This document shows positions 52,297 through 61,325 of a DNA stretch of 64,000 nucleotides, in pieces. Numbering within the stretch: the stretch's first letter is position 1; the number at the start of each line of letters is the position of its first letter. This DNA comes from Flammeovirgaceae bacterium UBA2338. Lineage in GTDB: Bacteria; Bacteroidota; Bacteroidia; Cytophagales; Cyclobacteriaceae. Both the position numbers and the translations under genes were made by a program. The DNA is taken from assembly GCA_002344795.1 (NCBI GenBank), contig DDUM01000077.1, forward strand, positions 45,030 to 109,029. The letters are read 5' to 3'. Below the pieces are notes generated by a model, which was not told where the DNA came from, did no database searches, and worked only from the letters and a program-made list of their open reading frames with translations.

Positions 52297-54858
52297 ATGA
52301 AACTAAAAATACTGACCATTCTTCTTGCCCAAAGTATTGGATTATCTTGTTTCGCGCAGGTCGATCTATCCTATTATCTACCCGAAGGCACTTCTTATAA
52401 CCCCGCTATACCTACCCCAAAATCCGTTGTAGGGCACGAGGTTGGGGAGTGGCATATTACCCACGACAAGCTGGTCAGCTATATGCAGGCGCTTGCCAAT
52501 GCGTCCGATAGGGTTTCTCTGGAGGTGACGGGACACACCTACGAAGCTCGCCCACTTCTCCTTTTGACAATTACATCTCCAAAAAACCAGCAAAACATTG
52601 AAGCCATCCGGCAGCAACATATTCAGTTGAGTGACCCTGCAAAATCAGCAGGACTTGATGTTACTAAAATGCCTGTTGTTTTTTACCTCGGCTGTAGCAT
52701 TCATGGTAACGAACCAAGCGGGGCTAATGCAGGGTTGGTAATGGCCTATCACCTCGCGGCAGCACAAGGTCCGGAGATAGAAAAGTATCTTGAAAATACT
52801 GTGGTTCTCTTTGATCCAAGTTTTAACCCTGATGGACTTCAAAGGTTCTCCACCTGGGCCAATTCCCATAAGAGCAAACTAATTTCTGCAGATGGCAACG
52901 ATATGGAACACAACGAAGCCTGGCCCGGAGGAAGAACAAATCATTATTGGTTTGACTTAAATCGCGATTGGCTTCCTGGTCAGCATCCGGAATCTCAGGC
53001 TCGCATTAGACAATTCCACAGGTGGAAGCCTAACATTCTTACCGATCATCACGAGCAGGGAACAGACGCTACTTTCTTTTTCATGCCTGGAGAGCCTACG
53101 CGTGTCAATCCCAGAACACCAAAGATGAACCAGGAGTTGACAAAAAAATTAGGTGAATTCCACGCCAAAGCTTTGGATAAAATCGGCTCACTGTATTTTA
53201 CACAAGAAGGGTACGATGATTTTTATTATGGAAAAGGCTCTACATACCCTGATGTGCAAGGTTGTATCGGAATATTATTTGAACAAGCCAGTTCACGTGG
53301 GCATGCACAAGAAAGTGAGAATGGCTTACTTCGGTTTCCATTCACCATTCGCAATCATTTTACTACCATGCTCAGTTCGCTGGAAGGTGCCAATTCCATG
53401 CGCGAAGAGTTACTCAACTATCAAAGAGGTTTCTATAAAGATGCAATGAATGAAGCCTCAAAAGATCCTGTTAAAGCAATCGTATTCGGATCGAATAAAG
53501 ATAAAGCACGGGCATTTCATCTTGCGGAAATGGCAGCAAGACAAGAAATCAATATCTACCCTACTACCTCTACTCAAACATTCAACGGCCGCAGCTATGA
53601 AGCAGGTTCGAGTTATGTTATTCCTCTCAACCAACCTCAATACAGATTGATCAAATCGATGTTTGAAAAGTTGACAACGTTTGAAGACAGTTTGTTTTAT
53701 GATATTTCGAGTTGGACCCTTCCCCTCGCATTCAACCTGGAATACGATGAGCTAAAATCGGTTCCATCTCTTGGAGAAAAGCTAACCTCTCCACAATTAC
53801 CTATCGGTGAAGTCATCAATGACAAAGCTTCATTTGCCTATGCCTTTGAACCGTTCGGGTATTATTCTCCACGCGCTATATACAGGTTGATCAGTCATGG
53901 CATTAGAATCAAAGTAGCACATGAAGTTTTTCATCATCCTTCTGGAAAAAGATTTGAACGCGGCTCAATAATGATTCCTGTTGAAGGACAGAGCCTGGCA
54001 CCCGATCAGATTGCAGTATACATGCGTGAGGTGGCTGCTCAGGACGGTATTAATGTATATGGTTTCAATACAGGACTGGATTACAAAGGAGTAAGTCTTG
54101 GCAGCAGAACTTTTGATGTCGTGAACAAGCCCTCCATTGCAGTATTGATGGACATTGGCATTTCTCCCACCGATGCCGGAGAGATTTGGCACCTGCTTGA
54201 TCAGCGTTATCATATTCCAGTAACTATGTTGCCCATCCCCGTCCTTAATTATACTAGCATCGATAGGTACACTACTATTATTATTCCGCCAGGAAGGTAT
54301 AATGGTATCAGTGAAAGCACGAAAGAGAAATTAAAAACATGGGTACAAAATGGAGGTACATTGATTGGCCTTGAGGATGCAGTGAACTGGTTCACTACCG
54401 CTGGGTTTGGAAAATTTGAAATGAAAAAAAATCCAGAGAAAAAGGATCACGTGGCTCCACGGCCTTATGAATTTATTGACGAAGACAGAGGTGCACAAGT
54501 AACGAGTGGAGTAATTTTCGAAGCAAATGTAGACCTGAGCAACCCGCTTTTGTATGGATATTACAACACCAAAATGCCTATGTTTAAATCCAACAATTAC
54601 TACATGGAGAAAGCAAACAGTCCTTACGCCAACCCAATAGTTTATGGAGACAACTCATTAATGAGTGGATATATTTCAAAGGAGAATTACGCTAAAATGA
54701 AAAATTCGAGTGCGGTTGGTGTGGCATCACTTGGCCGGGGCAAAGTGATTGGATTTACTGAAAATCTGACACTTCGTGCTTTTTGGTATGGCACCAACAA
54801 AATGTTGATGAACGCTATCTTTTACGGGCCTATGCTCAATGGAGCGATGAGCAGGTAA
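52297..54858 (+). CDS. M14-family zinc carboxypeptidase, secreted
   Basis: Large M14 peptidase of 853 residues. Signal peptide MKLKILTILLAQSIGLSCFAQ. The catalytic domain spans about 50-380, with zinc ligands H136 and E139 ('GCSIHGNEPSG') and a third His in 'NILTDHHEQGTDATFF'. The probable catalytic Glu lies in 'IGILFEQASSRG'. Residues about 400-853 are a C-terminal region with alpha/beta character and no sorting domain. This long M14 form is common in Bacteroidota and is annotated only as zinc carboxypeptidase. A terminator with a T-run follows. Substrate unknown. Confidence 0.92.
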   Translation: MKLKILTILLAQSIGLSCFAQVDLSYYLPEGTSYNPAIPTPKSVVGHEVGEWHITHDKLVSYMQALANASDRVSLEVTGHTYEARPLLLLTITSPKNQQNIEAIRQQHIQLSDPAKSAGLDVTKMPVVFYLGCSIHGNEPSGANAGLVMAYHLAAAQGPEIEKYLENTVVLFDPSFNPDGLQRFSTWANSHKSKLISADGNDMEHNEAWPGGRTNHYWFDLNRDWLPGQHPESQARIRQFHRWKPNILTDHHEQGTDATFFFMPGEPTRVNPRTPKMNQELTKKLGEFHAKALDKIGSLYFTQEGYDDFYYGKGSTYPDVQGCIGILFEQASSRGHAQESENGLLRFPFTIRNHFTTMLSSLEGANSMREELLNYQRGFYKDAMNEASKDPVKAIVFGSNKDKARAFHLAEMAARQEINIYPTTSTQTFNGRSYEAGSSYVIPLNQPQYRLIKSMFEKLTTFEDSLFYDISSWTLPLAFNLEYDELKSVPSLGEKLTSPQLPIGEVINDKASFAYAFEPFGYYSPRAIYRLISHGIRIKVAHEVFHHPSGKRFERGSIMIPVEGQSLAPDQIAVYMREVAAQDGINVYGFNTGLDYKGVSLGSRTFDVVNKPSIAVLMDIGISPTDAGEIWHLLDQRYHIPVTMLPIPVLNYTSIDRYTTIIIPPGRYNGISESTKEKLKTWVQNGGTLIGLEDAVNWFTTAGFGKFEMKKNPEKKDHVAPRPYEFIDEDRGAQVTSGVIFEANVDLSNPLLYGYYNTKMPMFKSNNYYMEKANSPYANPIVYGDNSLMSGYISKENYAKMKNSSAVGVASLGRGKVIGFTENLTLRAFWYGTNKMLMNAIFYGPMLNGAMSR

Positions 54859-54891
54859 TTACTAATTGAAAATAACACTTTGTACTTTTAC

Positions 54892-54923
54892 CCCTTGTTG
54901 TTCGTTACAACAAGGGTTTTTTT
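54892..54923 (+). terminator. Rho-independent terminator after the M14 peptidase gene
   Basis: CCCTTGTTG (54892-54900) pairs perfectly with CAACAAGGG (54908-54916), a 9-bp stem with a 7-base loop, followed at once by seven T residues (54917-54923). This is the clearest intrinsic terminator in the window. It sits 33 bp after the M14 stop and 14 bp before the next gene, so the two genes are separate transcripts or weakly linked by read-through. Confidence 0.85.
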
Positions 54924-54937
54924 AATTATAGTTGTGG

Positions 54938-56752
54938 ATGAGGTCAGTTCTTATTCTGTGTGTTTCCCTTCAAATCATTTCACTGGCAGTACAAGCACAG
55001 AAAAAGGATTCCATTAGAAATGGTATCACTAATAAGATCAAGACTTCTGATTTAACCGAAAAATCTTTTAAGTCCATTGTAAGAAAGTCCGAAGCAGATA
55101 CTGTATTCAACTTCAAAAGTGAGGAAGCCTTTCTTCCTTATGAAGGAAAAATCATCAGACAGATTACCATACAACCGTTACACTTTTACAAAACCATTCT
55201 GGATACCACTAAAATTCTAAAAAATAAATTTATTCAATTTGGAGAATCTTTACATACCGACACGCGCGAACAGACTGTCAAAAACAATTTATTCATAAAG
55301 GAGGGCAAACCTCTCAATCCATATCGGGTAGCTGATAATGAGCGGTATTTGCGTGATCTTAACTTCATTAAAGACTCACGAATTTTTGTGGTGCCACTGG
55401 ATGATGACTCAGATTCTGTGGACTTACTGGTAATGACACGTGATGTGTTCAGTCTGGGCGCCTCCCTGGATCCCAGCAGTACCACTTCCGCCAATTGGCT
55501 CCTTCAAGAAGCAAATTTTCTTGGAACAGGTTTAAGATTTGCTTATACCGGAATTTATGATTCAGATAGAAGTCCAAAGTTGGGTTCAGAATACTCCATA
55601 CGTCAAAATTCAATACAAGGAAGCTTCATTGACGGAACAGTGGGTTATACCAACATCAATAATGCAAGGAGTTTAGGTAATGAAAATGAATCTGCCGTTT
55701 ATCTACGCTTAGACAGGCCGCTTTTTATGCCCTATGCCCGGTGGGCTGGAGGCGTGGAATGGAGCCGAAACTGGTCCAACAACACATCCCTAAAACCTGA
55801 TTCACTATTTGCCCGGTATATTTATAGTATTCAGGACTACTGGGGTGGTGTTACTTTTGGAGAAGCTCGTTCTTCCGAATCAGAAATAGAAAACAGGACC
55901 CGTAAGTTTCTATCCGTAAGGGTATTGGATCAGCACTTTATCAAAAATCCAAATATCGCGCTAAACCCGAGAGACAATCTATTATACTCCAACAGGGTAT
56001 TGGCTTTAGCGCAGTTTACTATATTTCGTCAAGATTATTACAAAACAAAATACATCTTTGGTTTTGGAAGAACGGAAGATGTTCCCTACGGTTATTCTAT
56101 TTCTCTTACAACTGGCTGGGAAAGGCAGTTTGGGCTAGAACGCCCGTACAGTGGAACGGAAATAAGAAAAACATTTACCAAAAATGGAAATATAATTTCT
56201 TTGGATGCCGAGCTTGGCGGGTATTTTAGAAATAAAGATGTGGAGGACATGAGTTTAAAATTTACAGCCAACTACTTTACTAAGCTTTATGATTTCACTG
56301 CCTATAAAGTCAGAAATAGTGTAGAGGTGAGTTTGGGTAAATTTTTTAGACGATCTATAAAGAATCCGCTGGATATCAATAATGAAAATGGCATCCAGGG
56401 CTTTCGTGCTGACAGCCTGGCCGGTGATTCGCGATTGCGTGCGCGTTTTCAAGCAATTGTTTTCACTAACTGGAAGTTAATCGGATTCAATTTCGCAGTC
56501 GTTCCACAACTCGACTTAGCCGTTCTTGCACAAAGAAATGAAACTCTATTTAGCGGGAGTCTTTTTCAGGGTTATTCCCTGGGGTTAAGAACAAGAAATG
56601 AAAACCTAATATTCAATACCGTAGAGATGAGAGGGTATTTCTTTCCTTCCACTGTAGAGAATGTAAACCAATATCGAATTACCATTTCAGCAAGTCTTCG
56701 CATTAAGTACCCCACCACATTGGTAAGGGCTCCAGACACCATTTTCAACTAG
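54938..56752 (+). CDS. Omp85/BamA-like outer membrane protein with one POTRA-like domain
   Basis: Protein of 604 residues. The signal peptide MRSVLILCVSLQIISLAVQA precedes a region of about 100 residues resembling one POTRA domain ('GKIIRQITIQPLHFYKTIL', 'RYLRDLNFIKDSRIFVVPL', 'SVDLLVMTRDVFSLG'). A beta-barrel of around 16 strands follows, with typical barrel strings 'GWERQFGLERPYSGTE' and 'LGNENESAVYLRLDRPL'. This is the surface antigen/D15 layout, but with only one POTRA and far shorter than BamA, so it is an accessory Omp85 relative. A TTG six bases upstream is the alternative start. Its substrate is unknown. Confidence 0.78.
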   Translation: MRSVLILCVSLQIISLAVQAQKKDSIRNGITNKIKTSDLTEKSFKSIVRKSEADTVFNFKSEEAFLPYEGKIIRQITIQPLHFYKTILDTTKILKNKFIQFGESLHTDTREQTVKNNLFIKEGKPLNPYRVADNERYLRDLNFIKDSRIFVVPLDDDSDSVDLLVMTRDVFSLGASLDPSSTTSANWLLQEANFLGTGLRFAYTGIYDSDRSPKLGSEYSIRQNSIQGSFIDGTVGYTNINNARSLGNENESAVYLRLDRPLFMPYARWAGGVEWSRNWSNNTSLKPDSLFARYIYSIQDYWGGVTFGEARSSESEIENRTRKFLSVRVLDQHFIKNPNIALNPRDNLLYSNRVLALAQFTIFRQDYYKTKYIFGFGRTEDVPYGYSISLTTGWERQFGLERPYSGTEIRKTFTKNGNIISLDAELGGYFRNKDVEDMSLKFTANYFTKLYDFTAYKVRNSVEVSLGKFFRRSIKNPLDINNENGIQGFRADSLAGDSRLRARFQAIVFTNWKLIGFNFAVVPQLDLAVLAQRNETLFSGSLFQGYSLGLRTRNENLIFNTVEMRGYFFPSTVENVNQYRITISASLRIKYPTTLVRAPDTIFN

Positions 56753-56779
56753 TAAAACGCAGGGTTTCAAAGATTTTCT

Positions 56780-56787
56780 TATTTTTG
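56780..56787 (+). promoter_or_regulatory. Candidate -7 promoter element before the 56.8 kb gene
   Basis: TATTTTTG matches TAnnTTTG exactly and lies 18 bp upstream of the GTG start of the unknown gene. No clear -33 element. Confidence 0.35.
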
Positions 56788-56805
56788 TGAAACTATCGTT
56801 CCAGC

Positions 56806-57309
56806 GTGATCCGCAAATTTTTTCCTCTGGACAAGAATTACCTCCTCGAAGAAGCTCAGCTTTCATTGCAAGACCACCTACTCCTTTCCCTAATAGAAAA
56901 AGTGAAAGAGATTTATATGCTACAGCATAACCCTCTTCTTATTATGGACGAGCTTTCCACAAAAATTGTAGCCTATAAGCCCAAAAGTCTTGAGCTCCTT
57001 TATCCTTTTTATCAAAACATGGCTGCCGTCTATCGTTATAAGTATGGCGATAATCAACTTGAGTTCCTTTGGGATGGAACAGACCATACAGAAAGGTACA
57101 AAGAGGAATGGTCATCCGTCTTCGAAAAATGGACATCCGATTTTTGTGGGCAGCACCAATTTCTAATGGCTGTAATGGATCTTACGGTATTCCTTCCGTT
57201 GAATCAAAAAGTACATCTTGCCGAAAACAGAATGAATTCGTTTATCACACAGTTTTTCGACCTAAAAATTCATAAAAACCTGGGTATTGTTGAGATGAAA
57301 GTGGCCTAA
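56806..57309 (+). CDS. Hypothetical protein, function unknown
   Basis: I do not recognise a family. Product of 167 residues from a GTG start, with no signal peptide or membrane helix, so cytoplasmic. Composition is rich in Leu, Phe, Tyr and Trp and predicted mostly helical ('YLLEEAQLSLQDHLLLSLIEKVKEIYMLQHN', in part), followed by 'YRYKYGDNQLEFLWDGTDHTERY'. No catalytic motif is obvious. It has its own TAnnTTTG box upstream and lies 53 bp after the Omp85-like gene. The frame is open and uninterrupted with neighbour-like codon use, so I regard it as a real gene. Confidence 0.7.
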   Translation: MIRKFFPLDKNYLLEEAQLSLQDHLLLSLIEKVKEIYMLQHNPLLIMDELSTKIVAYKPKSLELLYPFYQNMAAVYRYKYGDNQLEFLWDGTDHTERYKEEWSSVFEKWTSDFCGQHQFLMAVMDLTVFLPLNQKVHLAENRMNSFITQFFDLKIHKNLGIVEMKVA

Positions 57310-57330
57310 TCACATTCTTTCACACACGCT

Positions 57331-57358
57331 TTTGGCAATAAGGGAATTGTTATATTTG
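57331..57358 (+). promoter_or_regulatory. Candidate promoter for the GltB-like gene
   Basis: TTTG (57331-57334), then a 16-bp spacer, then TATATTTG (57351-57358), an exact TAnnTTTG. It is 27 bp upstream of the ATG. Spacing is one base shorter than the usual 17-23 bp, but both elements match the Bacteroidota consensus. Confidence 0.55.
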
Positions 57359-57385
57359 TTTACACCTGTCTAAGCACCTAAAGCT

Positions 57386-58984
57386 ATGAACGTTAGAAGA
57401 GTATTTTGGATCAGTTCTATTCTGATTTCTGCCGTAATCATTTACTGGGCCTACTATTGGATTGATGCATTACTCCTATTTGTTATTGTCGGTCCATTAA
57501 TTGTAATGGGGATTCAGGATATCTTTCAGAAGAAACAATCAGTAAAAAGAAATTTCCCGGTTATAGGACGTTTGCGTTATTTCTTTGAAATGATCCGACC
57601 CGAGATTCAGCAATATTTTATTGAATCGGATACCGATGGAGCACCCATTAACCGCAACGACCGTTCGGTTATTTATCAACGTGCCAAAAAACAAATTGAC
57701 ACCAAACCCTTTGGCACGCAACTAAACACCTATGCCGAAGGATATGAATGGGTCACCCACTCTATTACACCAAAAGATTTTCATACCCTAAACCACAGCC
57801 CTAGAATATTAGTTGGAGACGGCCGCTGCAAACAACCCTATAACGCCAGTGTGCTCAACATATCGGCAATGAGTTTCGGTTCATTGAGCGGCAATGCCGT
57901 GGAGGCACTGAATTGGGGAGCTAAGGTCGGGGGGTTCGCTCAAAACACCGGGGAAGGCGGCATCAGTCCGCATCACCTTAAACATGGCGGTGATATTATA
58001 TGGCAAATTGGTACCGGCTATTTTGGTGCACGAGACCTGGAAGGCAAATTTAGCCCTGAAGCTTTCACAAAAAACGCTACACACCCCAATGTGAAAATGA
58101 TTGAGGTGAAAATTTCGCAAGGTGCTAAACCCGGACATGGTGGTATTTTACCCGGAAAGAAAAATACTCCTGAAATTGCAGCTATCCGAGGTGTTAAAGC
58201 CGGCACAACTGTTTTTTCACCCCCATTTCACAGCGCGTTTTCATCACCGATAGAACTCATTCATTTTATAGAAAACTTAAGGAACCTGTCAGGGGGCAAG
58301 CCTGTAGGATTCAAACTATGCATTGGAAGAAAAAGTGAGTTTCTGTCCATTTGCAAAGCAATGGTAAAGCTCGACAAGTATCCCGATTTTATCACAGTAG
58401 ATGGAGGAGAAGGAGGAACAGGGGCCGCGCCTCCGGAGTTTACCAATTTTGTAGGCATGCCATTACTGGATGCACTGGACTTTGTTGACAATTCACTGCG
58501 TGGCTTCGGCATTCGTAAACAGATGAAGCTAATTGCTGCTGGAAAAGTTTTTACAGGCTTTCATATTATTAGGGCGATGGCATTGGGTGCCGATTTATGC
58601 AACAGTGCCCGTGCTATGATGATGGCTGTAGGTTGTATACAAGCCCTGCGTTGTAATACCAACGACTGCCCTACTGGAGTGGCAACTCAAGACAAAGTAC
58701 TTGAAAAAGGATTGGTGGTTGAGAGCAAATTCCAGCGGGTTGCCAACTATCATAAAAACACCGTAGAGAGTTTTGTTGAATTGATGGGAGCATCAGGTAT
58801 TGATGAACCTTCAAAACTCAACAGAACGCATGTCTACAGAAGAGTCTTTATGAACATGGTCAAGACTTACGAAGAAATTTATCCTACTATTCCAGAAGGC
58901 TGCTTACTGGATAGTGGTGATGTCCCTTTTGATTTTGATGAATGCTTGAAGCGATCTTCTTCAGAAGTCTTTGAGGTGGTTTAA
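57386..58984 (+). CDS. Membrane-anchored FMN-binding glutamate-synthase-like protein
   Basis: Protein of 532 residues with the glutamate synthase FMN/3Fe-4S domain but no N-terminal glutaminase domain and no GltD partner nearby. Two hydrophobic segments at the N-terminus (about 4-26 and 28-48) suggest a membrane anchor. FMN-binding and active-site strings: 'FGSLSGNAVEALNWGAK', 'ISQGAKPGHGGILPG', 'ITVDGGEGGTGAAPPEFTNF'. The cluster cysteines are C417, C423 and C428 (CX5CX4C, 'CIQALRCNTNDCPTG'). Related stand-alone proteins are common in bacteria and archaea and usually annotated 'FMN-binding glutamate synthase family'. The electron donor and true substrate are unknown. Confidence 0.88.
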   Translation: MNVRRVFWISSILISAVIIYWAYYWIDALLLFVIVGPLIVMGIQDIFQKKQSVKRNFPVIGRLRYFFEMIRPEIQQYFIESDTDGAPINRNDRSVIYQRAKKQIDTKPFGTQLNTYAEGYEWVTHSITPKDFHTLNHSPRILVGDGRCKQPYNASVLNISAMSFGSLSGNAVEALNWGAKVGGFAQNTGEGGISPHHLKHGGDIIWQIGTGYFGARDLEGKFSPEAFTKNATHPNVKMIEVKISQGAKPGHGGILPGKKNTPEIAAIRGVKAGTTVFSPPFHSAFSSPIELIHFIENLRNLSGGKPVGFKLCIGRKSEFLSICKAMVKLDKYPDFITVDGGEGGTGAAPPEFTNFVGMPLLDALDFVDNSLRGFGIRKQMKLIAAGKVFTGFHIIRAMALGADLCNSARAMMMAVGCIQALRCNTNDCPTGVATQDKVLEKGLVVESKFQRVANYHKNTVESFVELMGASGIDEPSKLNRTHVYRRVFMNMVKTYEEIYPTIPEGCLLDSGDVPFDFDECLKRSSSEVFEVV

Positions 58985-59234
58985 CAGAATAAAGTGGCCA
59001 TACTTGCTTTTGTCTCCAATTTGCTCTCATGGTCAATTCGCACAACACCACAGGGTCAGTACAAACTGAAGTGACTTTTGTTTACAACCACTCATGATCG
59101 CAGATTAATATTTTTCCTATTATATTGCAGTTGTGCAACAAGCCCCATTATTATGTATGTATGTGTCATGGGTGTACTGTGTAGGCAAAAAAGTGTATAC
59201 AGATCTCTCCCATTGTGTTAGCAACCTGAAGCTT
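58985..59234. other. Intergenic region between convergent GltB-like and CBS genes
   Basis: About 250 bp without a credible gene. The only open frame overlaps the CBS gene in antisense and has no support. No strong hairpin, repeat or RNA gene is visible; the 3' ends of two convergent transcripts must lie here. Confidence 0.4.
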
Positions 59235-59693
59235 TTACCAGCTAGTGGGCTTAATGTTTTGCGATGCCCTAAGAATGTCTCTGCGGCTTATCTGTCCAAT
59301 CAACGCTCCATTCTCTACCACAGCATATCTACGAATGGGTGATTTCAAAAATTCAACGGCTGCCTCAACCACCGTGGTAGTAGGCGGAAATGACAATACG
59401 TTGACATTCATGTAATCAGAAACTTTACTCAAAGCCACAGGCAAGTTGTGATAGGCCTGATCAACAATTATACGAAGGCAATCCTTTTCCGAAAGATTGC
59501 CAACCAGGTGGTGGTGCTCATCCAATACTGGCGCTCCTGAAATTTGCTTGCTGATGATGATATCTATGGCCTCATGAATACTCTGATCTGGTTTGAACGT
59601 AATCATATTATCCAACACCCCCATGTATTTCTCAATAGTTTCATACTTCATCTCGTGGGGGTTCTCCTTTTCAAATTCCGGTGTGAAGTTCAT
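59235..59693 (-). CDS. CBS-domain-pair protein
   Basis: Small protein of 152 residues built of two CBS domains, which together form a Bateman module that senses adenine nucleotides. The first is about 25-80 ('MITFKPDQSIHEAIDIIISKQISGAPVLDE', in part; 'LVGNLSEKDCLRII'), the second about 95-150 ('LSFPPTTTVVEAAVEFL', 'YAVVENGALIGQISRRDIL'). No effector domain is attached, so it probably acts on another protein. I chose the start before NFTPEFEKENPHEMKYE; a longer frame adds a hydrophobic extension. Regulatory role is inferred. Confidence 0.85.
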   Translation of the reverse strand: MNFTPEFEKENPHEMKYETIEKYMGVLDNMITFKPDQSIHEAIDIIISKQISGAPVLDEHHHLVGNLSEKDCLRIIVDQAYHNLPVALSKVSDYMNVNVLSFPPTTTVVEAAVEFLKSPIRRYAVVENGALIGQISRRDILRASQNIKPTSW

Positions 59694-59885
59694 AGGCTTT
59701 AGGATTGGGTGATGGCCCCAATGTTTAGTGTAAATAAATTTACTAATTTCTAGTATTATAATCAACAGAAATATTTTGTCCTTCCGGGTCCCTGAGATTG
59801 ATCATTCTAGCCATTTGCACCTTAACTAAAGGCCTTTCTGGCTAAAAATTCAGGAGGCACTTCAGAGGTAGCCAGGTGTTTATTT

Positions 59886-61325
59886 TCAACTAAATATTAG
59901 AAATCGGATCAAAGTCATTAATCGATCAGGAAAGATTCCAACCCAAAATAGAGCAATAACAAGAGCCGCAATGGTAATCCCACTGATAAAATAAACGGAA
60001 GGCTTTAGGGTTACCTCCGGTCTATCAATGGCCTCTTGTTTTTCACTCATAATTGAAATAATTCTGATATAGTAAAACAAGCCAATGGCACTATTAATAA
60101 CCAAAATAATTACAAGTAGCCACATATTACCCTGTACCCCAGCGGCAACAATGTAGAATTCACCAACAAATCCGGCTGTTAGGGGAACACCAGCCAGAGA
60201 AAGCAGCATGGCGCTGAAGATGGCGGCAGTCCATGGACGTCTCCAAAATAAACCTCTGACGTCATCAAACAACTCCGCATCCCTTTGGCTATCGGACAAT
60301 GTAGTAAGGATTCCAAATGCGCCAACTGTGGTTATAAAATAGGCCACCAGGTAAAAGGCAACAGCCTCAATGCCTAGTGAGCCTCCTGCCAAAAAGGCAA
60401 CCAATATATATCCCATATGGGATATCGAGGAGTAGGCTAATATTCGTTTTATGTTTTGTTGTTGGAGTGCTAGCAAATTCCCAATAAACATAGAGGCAAT
60501 GGCTACCACAGAAAAGATAACCACCAAGCTAGTGTACTGATGTCCATTTATTTGTAAAAAAAACCTTACAAGCAGGATAACGATCCCTCCTTTTGAAACC
60601 GTAGCTATAAATGAAGTCACTGGTAAGGGAGCACCTTCATATACATCCGCAATCCACATGTGAAAGGGAACCACTCCTAGTTTGAAGCCAATACCAATCA
60701 GGAGGAATCCAAGGCCGGCTATCATCAGCAGAGGCAGTTTGGAAAATGGAGCAAGATAACTGGCAATGGCTCCAAACTCCATGGAACCGGTTGTATAGTA
60801 AATCAGCGCCATGCCGAATAACATAAAGGCTGATGAAAATGCGGCCATGATCAGGTACTTAATGCCTGCTTCATCGGAGCGTTTTCGTTTGCGCAAATAG
60901 GCGATCATGGAATAAAGAGAAACGCTTAGAATTTCCAGACCGAGAAAAAGTGAAACAAAATGCTTACTGATGACCAACGTGCACGCACCAAGCGTTGCCA
61001 AAATTAATAATATATAATATTCTTCCTTTCGTTCTTCCCGTTGTTCAAAGTAAGCATAAGAAAGCATGGTAAGAGCCAGGGCTGTTATTAAGATCAATCC
61101 AAAATTGAATTTTCCAAATCCATCAAAAATGAAAAGTGGTTCGATAATACCTTTCGCGGGGGTATCGACAGTCACAAGAAAAATAAAATCAGCCAGCAAC
61201 GACAAGGCTGTAATTACGTAAATTACTTTGTGGTTGCGCTTAATAGCAATAGAAAACAAAATTAAAATAGCTGCACTTGTAAGAATAAACAGCGGCACGA
61301 TGTTCAATAGATCCTCCCTACTCAT
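59886..61325 (-). CDS. nuoN: NADH-quinone oxidoreductase subunit N
   Basis: Membrane-arm proton-pumping subunit of complex I, an antiporter-like fold with 14 helices. The key region 'FKLGVVPFHMWIADVYEGAPLPVTSF' (in part) carries the conserved His/Trp and Glu segment, and 'AYSSISHMGYILVAF' is the discontinuous helix string. Length is 479 residues with the ATG I chose, which has an unusually good Shine-Dalgarno sequence (AAGGAGG) 5-6 bases upstream, inside the nuoM end. It overlaps nuoM by 8 bp. It is the last gene of the operon. Upstream frames add a non-conserved extension. Confidence 0.96.
   Translation of the reverse strand: MSREDLLNIVPLFILTSAAILILFSIAIKRNHKVIYVITALSLLADFIFLVTVDTPAKGIIEPLFIFDGFGKFNFGLILITALALTMLSYAYFEQREERKEEYYILLILATLGACTLVISKHFVSLFLGLEILSVSLYSMIAYLRKRKRSDEAGIKYLIMAAFSSAFMLFGMALIYYTTGSMEFGAIASYLAPFSKLPLLMIAGLGFLLIGIGFKLGVVPFHMWIADVYEGAPLPVTSFIATVSKGGIVILLVRFFLQINGHQYTSLVVIFSVVAIASMFIGNLLALQQQNIKRILAYSSISHMGYILVAFLAGGSLGIEAVAFYLVAYFITTVGAFGILTTLSDSQRDAELFDDVRGLFWRRPWTAAIFSAMLLSLAGVPLTAGFVGEFYIVAAGVQGNMWLLVIILVINSAIGLFYYIRIISIMSEKQEAIDRPEVTLKPSVYFISGITIAALVIALFWVGIFPDRLMTLIRFLIFS

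Noticed and set aside
59133..59342. Short forward frame between the GltB-like and CBS genes
   Set aside because: Overlaps the end of the CBS gene in antisense and shows no conserved sequence.
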